Positions 24,625-33,229 of a stretch of 49,973 nt of DNA are shown here, one piece after another; positions within the stretch are counted from its first letter, which is position 1, and each line of letters begins with the position of its first letter. Under the pieces are notes generated by a model that saw nothing but the letters and a program-made list of their open reading frames with translations, was not told the origin of the DNA and searched no databases. The translations under genes and the position numbers were made by a program. The stretch comes from Synergistaceae bacterium (lineage in GTDB: Bacteria > Synergistota > Synergistia > Synergistales > Synergistaceae), in assembly GCA_031257775.1 (NCBI GenBank), contig JAIROA010000057.1, forward strand, positions 1-49,973, in the 5' to 3' direction.

Positions 24625-25062
24625 TCAGATTGAATAATCGAAGCCGTCTATATTCTTCTCCCGTTCGGCGAGATCATCCAGCCGGATTCCGTCGAGATAA
24701 TCGTTTATTACCTTGTCAAGCCCTGCCCAGACGTTAAGCGTCGAGCAGTCGGCACGGCGGGGACATCGGTTCGGCTTGTCCTCGAGGCAGGCGACGGGCG
24801 CAAGATTGCCCTCTACTGCCCTGAGTATTCCTCCGACTGTGTAATTCCTGGACGGCTTAGCGAGGCGATACCCGCCATCCTTGCCCCTGGTGCTTTTCAG
24901 GAAGCCGGCCCTGTTTAAAAGCGGTATGATCTGCTCAAGATACTTTATCGTTATCTCCTGCCGCGTGGAGACATTGCGAAGGGATATGAATTCCCCCGTG
25001 TCGTTTGCCGCTAAGTCGACCATAACGCGCAGCGCGTATCTTCCCTTTGTCGATATCTTCAT
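24625..25062 (-). CDS. Rrf2-family transcriptional regulator (IscR/CymR type)
   Basis: 145 residues. Winged-helix start MKISTKGRYALRVMVDLA, recognition region YLEQIIPLLNRAGFLKSTRG, and three Cys (92, 100, 106) spaced CX7CX5C. This is close to the IscR cluster-binding pattern (CX5CX5C) but with a longer first gap, so an Fe-S cluster is possible, not certain. It heads the cysK-metY sulfur series, which points to a CymR-like cysteine/sulfur role. Good promoter just upstream; likely autoregulated. Confidence 0.88.
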   Translation of the reverse strand: MKISTKGRYALRVMVDLAANDTGEFISLRNVSTRQEITIKYLEQIIPLLNRAGFLKSTRGKDGGYRLAKPSRNYTVGGILRAVEGNLAPVACLEDKPNRCPRRADCSTLNVWAGLDKVINDYLDGIRLDDLAEREKNIDGFDYSI

Positions 25063-25094
25063 AGATGTTACCTCCGGTTTCTATTTCTACAGTT

Positions 25095-25123
25095 ATCATA
25101 CATATTTAGTAGGTGAATGTCAA
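25095..25123 (-). promoter_or_regulatory. Promoter of the Rrf2 gene, with possible operator in the spacer
   Basis: Minus strand: perfect TTGACA (25118-25123), 17 bases, TATGAT (25095-25100). The spacer contains CCTACTAAATATGTAT, much like a stretch at the promoter of the divergent transporter operon. Confidence 0.75.
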
Positions 25124-25236
25124 GGACAAAAATCCAACCGGAATAATGCCGCCGCAACGCTGTCCGCAGGCAATTCCCAGTATTATTTTACAACAATTAT
25201 CATATTATTTCCCAGGGCTTTTGGAAAACGCACGTA

Positions 25237-25264
25237 TTGACAAAATAAAAAAACAATATATTAT
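25237..25264 (+). promoter_or_regulatory. Promoter of the nine-gene transporter/catabolic operon
   Basis: Perfect TTGACA (25237-25242), 16-base A-rich spacer, TATTAT (25259-25264). CCTAGTAAA (25270-25278) and ATGTATATA follow at the start site; the related CCTACTAAA/ATGTATGATA lies in the Rrf2 promoter. Confidence 0.65.
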
Positions 25265-25418
25265 ATATTCCTAGTAAACACATATGTATATAAAATATAG
25301 ACGGCGAGGTGGATCTTAAGCCAAATCTGCCGTGAATTGTTTGCATTTTGACTTTTGCCATGCGACTTATAGGAAAAATGATGACATGCGTAATTATCTC
25401 AGAACAAGGATGGATAAT

Positions 25419-26174
25419 ATGATCGAACTGAAAAATGTCCACAAGTCTTTTGGTAAAAACAAGGTTTTGAAAGGCGTAACGGTTCGTGTTGAAAACGGGG
25501 AAGTCATCGTCATTTTGGGAGCGAGCGGCTCCGGCAAAACGACACTTTTGCGTTGCCTCAACTTTTTGGAGAGAGCCGACGAAGGTGAACTGACGATTCA
25601 CGATTTTCACGTGAATTTTCACCAGGCGACGCGTAAAGACATACTTGCCGTCCGCCGGCGCACGGCGTTTGTCTTTCAGAATTACAACCTTTTTTTGAAT
25701 CAGACCGCGTTGAAAAATGTTATGGAGGGACTCGTGACGGCGCGCAAAATGCCGAAAGTCGAAGCCGAGAAAATAGCTGGTGCCGCTCTTGGCAAAGTTG
25801 GCTTGAGCGGCAAATATGACGCTTATCCGCACCAGCTTTCCGGCGGCCAGCAGCAGCGTGTGGCAATAGCGCGCGCTATCGCCCTCAAGCCGGACGCCAT
25901 CTTGTTCGACGAACCCACTTCCGCGCTGGATCCTGAATTGGTAGGAGAGACGCTCAACGTCATCAAGCGTGTCGTTTGTGACGAGAATATCGCTTCGATT
26001 GTCGTTACGCACGAAATGTCATTTGCTTCTGAAGTCGCGAGTCAAGTGTTTTTTATGGACGATGGAGTGATCGCTGAACAGGGGACTCCCCGCGAGATTT
26101 TCACGCGGCCGAAAGAGGAGCGGACTAAACAGTTTTTGCGGCGTATTCTTCCGGATACGGACTATCAAATATGA
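25419..26174 (+). CDS. Polar amino-acid ABC transporter ATP-binding protein (GlnQ/TcyN type)
   Basis: 251 residues. Walker A GASGSGKT near 35, Q-loop [11 protein letters not shown] near 89, signature [15 protein letters not shown] near 140, Walker [14 protein letters not shown] near 161. It drives import with the two permeases and binding protein downstream. The ATG at 25419 has AAGGA 8 bases upstream and gives the usual start [12 protein letters not shown]; an upstream GTG at 25332 would add 29 unlikely residues. Confidence 0.92.
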   Translation: MIELKNVHKSFGKNKVLKGVTVRVENGEVIVILGASGSGKTTLLRCLNFLERADEGELTIHDFHVNFHQATRKDILAVRRRTAFVFQNYNLFLNQTALKNVMEGLVTARKMPKVEAEKIAGAALGKVGLSGKYDAYPHQLSGGQQQRVAIARAIALKPDAILFDEPTSALDPELVGETLNVIKRVVCDENIASIVVTHEMSFASEVASQVFFMDDGVIAEQGTPREIFTRPKEERTKQFLRRILPDTDYQI

Positions 26175-26187
26175 AGGGGATGGTAAT

Positions 26188-26901
26188 GTGATGGCCTATA
26201 CGGGCTGGAGAGCGAAGATCGGCGTTTTGGCGCCGACGACTGGAGCGGCGGTGGAAAACGATTTCCACCGTTACGCGCCGGACGGAGTCGACATAATCAC
26301 GACGCGGATACCTTTCGACGGGCCAACGCCGAAAGGTCTGCGCGATCAGGCAGATCGTCTCGAACAGGTTTCAGAGGTGTTTCGGGGCAGGGAAATCGAT
26401 TTGATCGTTTTCGCCTGTACGTCCGGAAGCCTTATCGGCGGGCCCGATTTTGACAAGGAGTGTGCCCTCCGCATACAAAAGGGCGCTGGCGACATTCCGG
26501 TTGTAACGACTGCCGGGTTGCTCGTGGACGCTTTCAGAACCGCCGGGGCCTCGAAGTTGACCGTATTTACGCCGTATCCGGCGGATACGACGGAAGCCGT
26601 TAAGATATTCCTCGAGGCGAACGGCGTTTCAGTGCCGCACATAGAGATCATTCCGGGGGCTTTTGAACAGACTGCCCATCATATTTTCCGATATTTGAGG
26701 AAAAGGAGCGGGTTGTTTGACGGTGACGCGGTATTCCTGAGCTGTACGGGGTTGGACGTACTTGAGATTATCGAACCTGCTGAGACAGATTTCGGGCTGC
26801 CGGTTTTCACAAGCAACCAGATTACCTTATGGGGTAGCCTGCGCAAAGCCGGAGTAAAGGAGAAAATAAGCGGCATAGGCTCGCTGTTGCTTCGGCATTG
26901 A
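26188..26901 (+). CDS. Asp/Glu racemase-superfamily enzyme (maleate isomerase/arylmalonate decarboxylase-like)
   Basis: 237 residues. Two catalytic-type cysteines: Cys77 in VFACTSGSLIGG and Cys186 in LSCTGLDVLEII. Maleate cis-trans isomerase and racemases of the superfamily use such a pair; arylmalonate decarboxylase keeps one, so isomerase or racemase chemistry is the better guess. FTPYPADTT near 127 is also typical of this branch. It sits inside an ABC importer operon, between ATPase and binding-protein genes, so it probably acts on the imported compound. GTG 26188 or ATG 26191; AAGGGGA lies 8 bases before the former. Confidence 0.75.
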   Translation: MMAYTGWRAKIGVLAPTTGAAVENDFHRYAPDGVDIITTRIPFDGPTPKGLRDQADRLEQVSEVFRGREIDLIVFACTSGSLIGGPDFDKECALRIQKGAGDIPVVTTAGLLVDAFRTAGASKLTVFTPYPADTTEAVKIFLEANGVSVPHIEIIPGAFEQTAHHIFRYLRKRSGLFDGDAVFLSCTGLDVLEIIEPAETDFGLPVFTSNQITLWGSLRKAGVKEKISGIGSLLLRH

Positions 26902-26957
26902 TTTAGCGTAGCGTAATGAGTTTAAGCATACATATTCAAAAAAAGGGGTGTTGGTTT

Positions 26958-27794
26958 ATGAAGCGGAAGTTTTTCCAAGTAACCGCGATTTTCGCGGCAG
27001 CGTTAATATTATCAGTGCCGTACTCTTCGCGCGGCGAGGCGGGCCAAAGTGCGCGCGAGATTATAGTCGCTGTCGGAAGCGCTTCGAATCCGATAGGTTA
27101 CATAGACGTTAAAGGAGAAATCAAGGGTTATGACCCCGCGGTACTGAGAGCGGTTGACGATCTGCTCCAGCAATATACGTTCAAGTTCGAGGCGACCGAA
27201 ATGAAGAATATCTTAGTCGGGCTGGAGGTGGGACAATACGATATTGGCGCTCACATATTCACGTGGACTCAGGAACGCGCGAATACGTTCGTCGTTGGCT
27301 CACGGCCTTACGGTTCGCATAATTACGGCCTTGCCGTAGTGAAGGGCAGGAAGGACATACAATCTTTCCGTGACCTCGAGGGTAAAAAAGTCATAACCGA
27401 TACCGGCAGCGCCGAATCATTTTATTTGAACAAATATAATGAGGAAGCGGCAAAGACCCCGATCGAGATCGTGTTCGGGGAAGTCACGACGGACGCAGTA
27501 GTTAAGGGGCTGCTCGAAGGGCGCTATGACGTGAAAATAGCGCAGATGTCCACATTCAAGAGATATCTTTCAGCTTATCCTGATTCGCTTGAGCGCGTTG
27601 GGAAAGATAACATTATACCCGGGTATTATTACCACTACTTTGCGAAAGGCCAGGAGCAACTGCGCGACGACGTGGACGCGGCTATCCAGCAGTTGAAGGA
27701 CAGCGGACGTCTCCGCGAACTCAGCATTGAGTACCTGGGCGACGATTACACTCTGAACGAGGATATAAAAGATCCAGGTCATTGGGAGTATTAA
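26958..27794 (+). CDS. Amino-acid ABC transporter substrate-binding protein, family 3
   Basis: 278 residues. Signal peptide (MKRKFFQVTAIFAAALILSV, cleavage near residue 25-30), then the family-3 pattern: IIVAVGSASNPIGYIDVKGEIKGYDPAVLRAV and DLEGKKVITDTGSAESFYL. Relatives bind amino acids, cystine or opines (OccT/NocT). The ligand is not readable. ATG 26958 is taken because the signal peptide begins there and AAGGGGTG lies upstream. Confidence 0.88.
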   Translation: MKRKFFQVTAIFAAALILSVPYSSRGEAGQSAREIIVAVGSASNPIGYIDVKGEIKGYDPAVLRAVDDLLQQYTFKFEATEMKNILVGLEVGQYDIGAHIFTWTQERANTFVVGSRPYGSHNYGLAVVKGRKDIQSFRDLEGKKVITDTGSAESFYLNKYNEEAAKTPIEIVFGEVTTDAVVKGLLEGRYDVKIAQMSTFKRYLSAYPDSLERVGKDNIIPGYYYHYFAKGQEQLRDDVDAAIQQLKDSGRLRELSIEYLGDDYTLNEDIKDPGHWEY

Positions 27795-27796
27795 AC

Positions 27797-28504
27797 ATGT
27801 ATAAGACGATCGATCTTGTACGCGTTTTGGAAGACTTGCCAATCGTCGCGCCTGGGATACTCAATACGATGTTTATTGTGATCCTGGCAAGCGCGCTTGG
27901 CATTGCTGTCGGCCTGTTGCTGGCTGTGGCGCGGGTCAACCGCGTGCCCGTACTGAACCAGCTTGCGGTCGTTTACGGTTCTTTCATGCGCGGCACGCCG
28001 GTGATCGTCCAGCTTTTCATAGTTTATTACGGTTTGCCGATGCTTTTTAAGCAATTCTTCAATATTAACCTGGCGCGTATGGCGAAGATAAACTTTGTTA
28101 TCGTCGCGTATGGATTGAACACATCAGCGGTGTACAGCGAGATTTTCCGGGGGGCGCTGTCGGGCGTTCCAATCGGTCAGCTTGAGGCGGCATTCTCCGT
28201 CGGGTTGACCAGATGGCAAGCGTTTCGGCGGATTATAGCGCCGCAGGCGTTTTTGTCGGCGCTCCCCGGCATATCTTCGTGCGTTATCGGTCTTATCGAA
28301 AATACATCGTTAGCGTTTACCATCGGCGTGGTGGACATTATGGGCAAGGTCAAGGTAATCGGCTCGGCCACAGAGCATTACATGGAGGCTTACATATGCG
28401 CTGCTATATACTTCATAGCCATGAGCCTTATCTTGAGACGCATATTCTCGGCTGTAGAAAAAGTGCTGCAATCAAGAGTAGCCGGGATAGGTAGTGCCGC
28501 GTGA
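27797..28504 (+). CDS. Amino-acid ABC transporter permease 1
   Basis: 235 residues, five membrane spans. Typical HisM/GlnP family: early LNTMFIVILASALGIAVGLLLA, FMRGTPVIVQLFIVYYGLP near 60, and the EAA loop QLEAAFSVGLTRWQAFRRIIAPQA near 132. It starts two bases after the binding-protein stop. Confidence 0.92.
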   Translation: MYKTIDLVRVLEDLPIVAPGILNTMFIVILASALGIAVGLLLAVARVNRVPVLNQLAVVYGSFMRGTPVIVQLFIVYYGLPMLFKQFFNINLARMAKINFVIVAYGLNTSAVYSEIFRGALSGVPIGQLEAAFSVGLTRWQAFRRIIAPQAFLSALPGISSCVIGLIENTSLAFTIGVVDIMGKVKVIGSATEHYMEAYICAAIYFIAMSLILRRIFSAVEKVLQSRVAGIGSAA

Positions 28505-29202
28505 AAGTTCAGAATTTTATAAACGCATTGCTGAGCGGGCTCAATTATATGCCGGCGACATTGTGGCTCACGTTTTTGCCATGCGTGGTCGGAGTAGCTG
28601 CTGGGTTGCTTATAGCAGCGCTCCGCGTATATAAAATCCGTTTCTGGGCTCGTCTATTCGGCGTCGTAATACCGATTATTAAGGCGATCCCGTCGATTCT
28701 AGTCATGTACATGACTTGGTTTCTGTTTTCGGACACGTTCAATATCGTTGCGGAACGCGCTGGCTGGGCAATCCGATCGAAAGATATAGATATTATCTGG
28801 GTCGGCATTATATCTTTGACGCTGACAGCGATCTCTATAATTTCGGAGACCTTTCGCGGGGCGTTCCTGTCAATCGGAAGCGGTCAGTACGAAGCTGCCT
28901 TTTCGGTTGGCCTGACGCGTACCCAAACAATGCGGCGAGTGATCATTCCGCAGATGCTGCCGGTTGCATGGCCTCTATTATGCTCGAATATCATAACGAT
29001 ATTGAAAGCGTCGTCGCTAGTATACCTGATCGGCGTGATGGAAATGTTGAACGGAAGCCTGCTGTCAGCTACCTCTAACTATAGCTATCTGCCCGCGTAT
29101 TTAGGGGCTGCCGCGCTCTATTGGGTGTTGAGCATCATCATCGAGCAGTGTTTCAGACTGACAGGCAAGCGGTTCCGGGCGTTCCACCGAGGCGCGGCCT
29201 AG
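28501..29202 (+). CDS. Amino-acid ABC transporter permease 2
   Basis: 233 residues, paralogue of permease 1. EAA loop YEAAFSVGLTRTQTMRRVIIPQMLP near 130; KAIPSILVMYMTWFLF near 60 takes the place of the usual RGTP segment. Its GTG overlaps the stop of permease 1 (GTGA), so the two are probably made in equal amounts as a heterodimer. Confidence 0.9.
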   Translation: MKVQNFINALLSGLNYMPATLWLTFLPCVVGVAAGLLIAALRVYKIRFWARLFGVVIPIIKAIPSILVMYMTWFLFSDTFNIVAERAGWAIRSKDIDIIWVGIISLTLTAISIISETFRGAFLSIGSGQYEAAFSVGLTRTQTMRRVIIPQMLPVAWPLLCSNIITILKASSLVYLIGVMEMLNGSLLSATSNYSYLPAYLGAAALYWVLSIIIEQCFRLTGKRFRAFHRGAA

Positions 29203-29275
29203 CTTTTGAACGCGCGGTATTTCAGGTGGCAAAGACTGGCATCAAACAAATCGGTTTTGGAGTAGGGTGATTATT

Positions 29276-30370
29276 ATGAGTAAACGAATATTGATTATCG
29301 GATATGGCGCGACGGCCCAATCTCTGGCGGCTATCTATACGTTGCGCGGGTTTGACGTCACGCTGGCATTCGGATCGAAGGAATCCGAAAAGCATTTCAA
29401 CGTCATTTGTGATAAGGGCGGAATATTATTGCGCGGGAATGGGCTTCGCGGCCTGGCCCTGCCCAAACTCACGTCCGACGTTGCTGATGCTTTGAAAAAC
29501 TCCGATATTATTTTTGTTAGCGTCATAGCTAATTTTCACGAAGAAATCGCCAGGATCATCTCGAACGGACTCAGAGACGGGCAGTTGATATTAATAGGCC
29601 CGGGGAATGCCGGAGCGCTTGTGTTCAGCAAGGTTTTCAGGGAATTGAGCGTAAGGGCGCGGGTTATTATCGCGGAAACGCAGGGCAATTTCCTCCCTGC
29701 CAGAATTACGGGGCCTGCTGAAGTCATCGCGGCGGCGGCGCTTCGCTCGAAAAAAATAGCCGCTTTCCCGTCCTCCGATACGCCTGAGGCAATAGCCGCG
29801 CTCGACGGCATCCTCGAAACAGATCCGCTTGCGCACGTTTTTGAAACGACGCTGAACAGTCCTAATGTCATTAACCATCTCGTTTCAACTGTCCTCAACG
29901 CTTCAAAAATTGACGATAAAGGCAAGGATTTTCGTCTGTTTATCGACGGCCTGACCGACAGCGTGTTAAAAGGCCTTGAAGCGGCAGAGGCGGAATGGGC
30001 GAACGTCTTGAGCGCGCTTGGCTATTGGCGTATGCCGTCATCGGTAGATCATCTGAGGATCGTGGCCGAACGCGGGAAATATCCCGAATTTGACGCGTTC
30101 CGTGGCCTGGACGGGCCGGATTCAATTCGTCACCGCTACGTGACTGAAGACGCGAGCGGCGCGGTTACCTTGCTTGTGTCGCTGGCACGGCTCGCCCGCG
30201 TCCCAGTCCCGTTTACGGAAGGGCTGATAGCACTCGTTTCCGCTCTGAACAGCGATGATTATTACGGTAAGGGAAGAAATCTCGACAATCTTGGTCTGGG
30301 CGGCAAAACGTTGCCGCAGATTCATGAAATTTTAGCGAAGGGGCGAGGTGCAATAACTGATGTCATTTAA
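29276..30370 (+). CDS. Opine (octopine/nopaline) dehydrogenase-family NAD(P) enzyme
   Basis: 364 residues. Rossmann start RILIIGYGATAQSLAA, and the octopine/nopaline dehydrogenase C-terminal domain with FETTLNSPNVINHLVST near 190 and the helical segment around ALGYWRMPSS near 245. The family reduces imines between an amino acid and a 2-oxo acid, or runs the reverse, splitting an opine. With an importer upstream, the oxidative (catabolic) direction is reasonable. ATG 29276 follows AGGGTGA. Confidence 0.78.
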   Translation: MSKRILIIGYGATAQSLAAIYTLRGFDVTLAFGSKESEKHFNVICDKGGILLRGNGLRGLALPKLTSDVADALKNSDIIFVSVIANFHEEIARIISNGLRDGQLILIGPGNAGALVFSKVFRELSVRARVIIAETQGNFLPARITGPAEVIAAAALRSKKIAAFPSSDTPEAIAALDGILETDPLAHVFETTLNSPNVINHLVSTVLNASKIDDKGKDFRLFIDGLTDSVLKGLEAAEAEWANVLSALGYWRMPSSVDHLRIVAERGKYPEFDAFRGLDGPDSIRHRYVTEDASGAVTLLVSLARLARVPVPFTEGLIALVSALNSDDYYGKGRNLDNLGLGGKTLPQIHEILAKGRGAITDVI

Positions 30371-31736
30371 TTCTCATCAAATTACAACGGATATAACGAG
30401 GACGCTTGCCCGCTACATAAAAGGAGCGAAATTCGAAGACTTCCCGCCTGCCGTCGTCGAACGGGTAAAGCTCATGCTGTTGCATACGATCGGATCAGCG
30501 TTGTGCGGGACTGCGCTGTGGCAATATCACGATGCCGCTGCCATAGCGAAAGAGTCGAGCTCTGGCGATGCCACGGGAGGCGCGACGCTCTGGGGGGATG
30601 GCAAAAAGGTAAGCGCTGAGGCTGCCGCTTTTGTCGCGGGGCTTTTGAGCGACCTGCTGGATTGGGAGGACTGCTCGTGGGGCGGCCATCCTTCGGCTGG
30701 CGTTGTCCCGGCGTCGGTAATCGGCGCTGAGATATATAAGAAAAGCGGCAAGGAACTCCTTACGGCCGCGATCCTTGGCTACGAGATCTATCAGCGCTCG
30801 TCGCGCGCGGCACCGGGTAATATCGTGGGGAACAACTCCTTTGCCGCCATTGTGCCGCTCATTAAATATTTGGATTTAGACGAAAGAGAGATCAACCGCG
30901 CTTTCGGCATAGCGACGGCTTGCGCTATTCTCCCAGTCAACTGCCATGAGGAAACAATGTCCGACGCGCTGAACTATCTCTACGGGCTTCGCGCTGAAAG
31001 CGCGTTTCTTCAGGCAAAGACGGCGCTTTACGGAATTGAGAACATGGAGGACGCGCTTGACGACCCAACGGCTTTTACCGCGCACATGCGCAGCCAGAAC
31101 CCCGAGTTTTTCACAAAAGACCTGGGCGTCGAGTATTACTTAATGGACATACTGATTAAACACTGGCCGGCAAATATGTATGTGCAGACTTACGCTGAGC
31201 TTGCGGATAGGCTGCGCCGCAAATACGGTTTCGCTCCCGATGACATCGAGGAGATACTTATAGATCCTGTGGTCGAATATCGTTACTGGTTCTCGGAAAC
31301 GGGCTTCCTGTCGCTTACGCAAGCGCAGTTCAGCATACCTTACGTTATATCGGCCGTTCTTCACCATCCTGAACCCGGCGCTGTCTGGTATGAGGAAAAA
31401 ACTCTGACAGACTCGGGCGTCGTCGCGCTTATGAACAAAGTCCGGGCGGTTTCTTTTATCAAGAACACGCCGGGGCACCTGTACCATTTGATAAAGGGCT
31501 ATCACCCCAAGAAGTTTATGACAGTGCGGCTCAAGGATGGCACTGAGTACCGAGATGGCATTTTCACTCAACCAGGCCACCCCTCTTACATGTTGACGCG
31601 CGATGAATTCGAGGAGCGGTTTCGTATAATGGCAAAAAAAGCGTTAACCCCCGAAAAAATTGAGTGGATAATAGATTTTCTCTCGGATCTCGAAAACCAA
31701 CCAGACGCTTCTCTTCTGGCCGGGTTTCTTTATTAA
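30360..31736 (+). CDS. MmgE/PrpD-family protein 1
   Basis: 458 residues. Family shape throughout: an N-terminal helical bundle, LLSDLLDWEDCSWGGHPSAGVVPA near 95-120, and KHWPANMYVQTYAE near 265. MmgE/PrpD enzymes include 2-methylcitrate dehydratase, cis-aconitate decarboxylase and iminodisuccinate epimerase; here DWED takes the place of the common D-F-D-D before HP. The substrate is unknown. It overlaps the end of the opine-dehydrogenase gene by 11 bases. Confidence 0.82.
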   Translation: MSFNSHQITTDITRTLARYIKGAKFEDFPPAVVERVKLMLLHTIGSALCGTALWQYHDAAAIAKESSSGDATGGATLWGDGKKVSAEAAAFVAGLLSDLLDWEDCSWGGHPSAGVVPASVIGAEIYKKSGKELLTAAILGYEIYQRSSRAAPGNIVGNNSFAAIVPLIKYLDLDEREINRAFGIATACAILPVNCHEETMSDALNYLYGLRAESAFLQAKTALYGIENMEDALDDPTAFTAHMRSQNPEFFTKDLGVEYYLMDILIKHWPANMYVQTYAELADRLRRKYGFAPDDIEEILIDPVVEYRYWFSETGFLSLTQAQFSIPYVISAVLHHPEPGAVWYEEKTLTDSGVVALMNKVRAVSFIKNTPGHLYHLIKGYHPKKFMTVRLKDGTEYRDGIFTQPGHPSYMLTRDEFEERFRIMAKKALTPEKIEWIIDFLSDLENQPDASLLAGFLY

Positions 31737-31768
31737 ATTCATTAACCTTACTAAGGAGAATAGCCGCT

Positions 31769-33193
31769 ATGCGATATAACCGCTTGTTGAAAGATAACGA
31801 TTTTTTGGTTGAGACGGAATACACAAAAACTTTGAGCGAATTTGCCGCGAGCCTGCGTTACGAGGATATTCCCACGACCGTCCTTGAACGGGCGAAAATG
31901 ATACTGTTGCAAACGATAGGCGTTTCATTGGCGGCAAAGGATTGCGATATTGCCCGAAAGATAAGAAAAATCGCTCTGGAAGCCAATAACGGTAACGGCG
32001 GCCCCGCGACAGCCTGGATAACCGGCGAAAAAATCTCGGCGGCTTCCGCAGCCCTGATTGCCGGCACAGTCTCAGATTTGCTTGATTGGGAGGATTGCTC
32101 GTGGACAGGGCACCCGTCCGCCGGAATTATTCCGGCCGCGTGGATAACGGCAGAAGAGCGCGGCAAGAGCGGGAAAGATCTCTTAACGGCGATCGTGACC
32201 GCATACGAGGTTTACCAGCGTATCGCTAATGCCGCGCAGCCCGGCCCAAGACGGAATGAACTTGGCTGGGGACTTACAAGCTGGCAAATATTTGGCGTTT
32301 CGGCAGCCGCGGCCAAAATTTACGGATTTGACCCTCGCCGCGTCGATCAGACAATCGGCATGTCTGTCGAGAGCAGCACGATCCCAGCTTGCTATCACAA
32401 TACTACAATGTCCGATTTCTACCATTACGAACACGGTTACCGTGCGAGAACCGGCGTGCTCATTGTCAAAGCGGTAGAAAAAGGCGTACATAACCAGCGC
32501 GATACGCTGGATGCCCCGAATGGTTATTGGGACATGATAACCGACGAGCCAAAGCTGGAATGGCTTCTGAAGGACTTGGGCAAGCAATGGCTGATAATGG
32601 AGACCCTGCTTAAACATTGGCCGGCGAATATGTGGGTTCAAGCGCCAGCGGAGGCACTTTCTGAAATCGTCGCCAATAACCGGATAATCCCGGAAGAGAT
32701 AGAGGAAATAGTCGTAGATCCCGGTATTGAAGACCGCATGTGGATTCCTGAAGAGGGATTCCGATCAGTGACGCAGGCAGAATTCAGCGTGCCGTTTGTG
32801 TTGTCCGCCCTTGTTCACGATCCTGTCCCTGGCGCGGCGTGGTATTCCAAGGCGAATCTATCGAATCCATCCGTAATACGGCTCGCTCAACGCGTCAAAG
32901 AGGGTGCTTCGAGACAGATTTCGCCGGGCGGAGGCTTCGCGAAATTCCGCCTGGGCGATTATCCAGCTCATACTGTTACAGTAAAAACGACCGACGGGCG
33001 CGTATTAACCGCGAAGGCCGGAAAACATCCAGGTCACCCGCATAATATGCTGACCACACGTCAATTTGTCGAACGATTCGAATTGCAAGCGTCGCCGGTT
33101 TTGCGAGGCGAGCGGCTTAAGAGTGCGGTCGATATACTGCTGAATATCGAGGGACAAGCAAATATCGCTGAATTAAGCCGCGTTGTGAGCTAA
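31769..33193 (+). CDS. MmgE/PrpD-family protein 2
   Basis: 474 residues. Paralogue of the gene before it: same DLLDWEDCSWTGHPSAG near 105 and KHWPANMWVQAPAE near 283, but clearly diverged, with an extra segment around PGPRRNELGWG near 157. Two complete members side by side suggest two related steps or a heteromeric enzyme. The ATG at 31769 has TAAGGAG 10 bases upstream; the frame also runs further upstream inside gene 1 without family similarity. Confidence 0.82.
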   Translation: MRYNRLLKDNDFLVETEYTKTLSEFAASLRYEDIPTTVLERAKMILLQTIGVSLAAKDCDIARKIRKIALEANNGNGGPATAWITGEKISAASAALIAGTVSDLLDWEDCSWTGHPSAGIIPAAWITAEERGKSGKDLLTAIVTAYEVYQRIANAAQPGPRRNELGWGLTSWQIFGVSAAAAKIYGFDPRRVDQTIGMSVESSTIPACYHNTTMSDFYHYEHGYRARTGVLIVKAVEKGVHNQRDTLDAPNGYWDMITDEPKLEWLLKDLGKQWLIMETLLKHWPANMWVQAPAEALSEIVANNRIIPEEIEEIVVDPGIEDRMWIPEEGFRSVTQAEFSVPFVLSALVHDPVPGAAWYSKANLSNPSVIRLAQRVKEGASRQISPGGGFAKFRLGDYPAHTVTVKTTDGRVLTAKAGKHPGHPHNMLTTRQFVERFELQASPVLRGERLKSAVDILLNIEGQANIAELSRVVS

Positions 33194-33229
33194 GAATTTA
33201 TCAGCGCAGAGAATAAAGGACGGCGCGAT

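Noticed and set aside
25332-25418. N-terminal extension of the amino-acid ABC ATPase from GTG 25332
   Set aside because: The added 29 residues lie before the conserved MIELKNV start and the best ribosome site is at the ATG at 25419.
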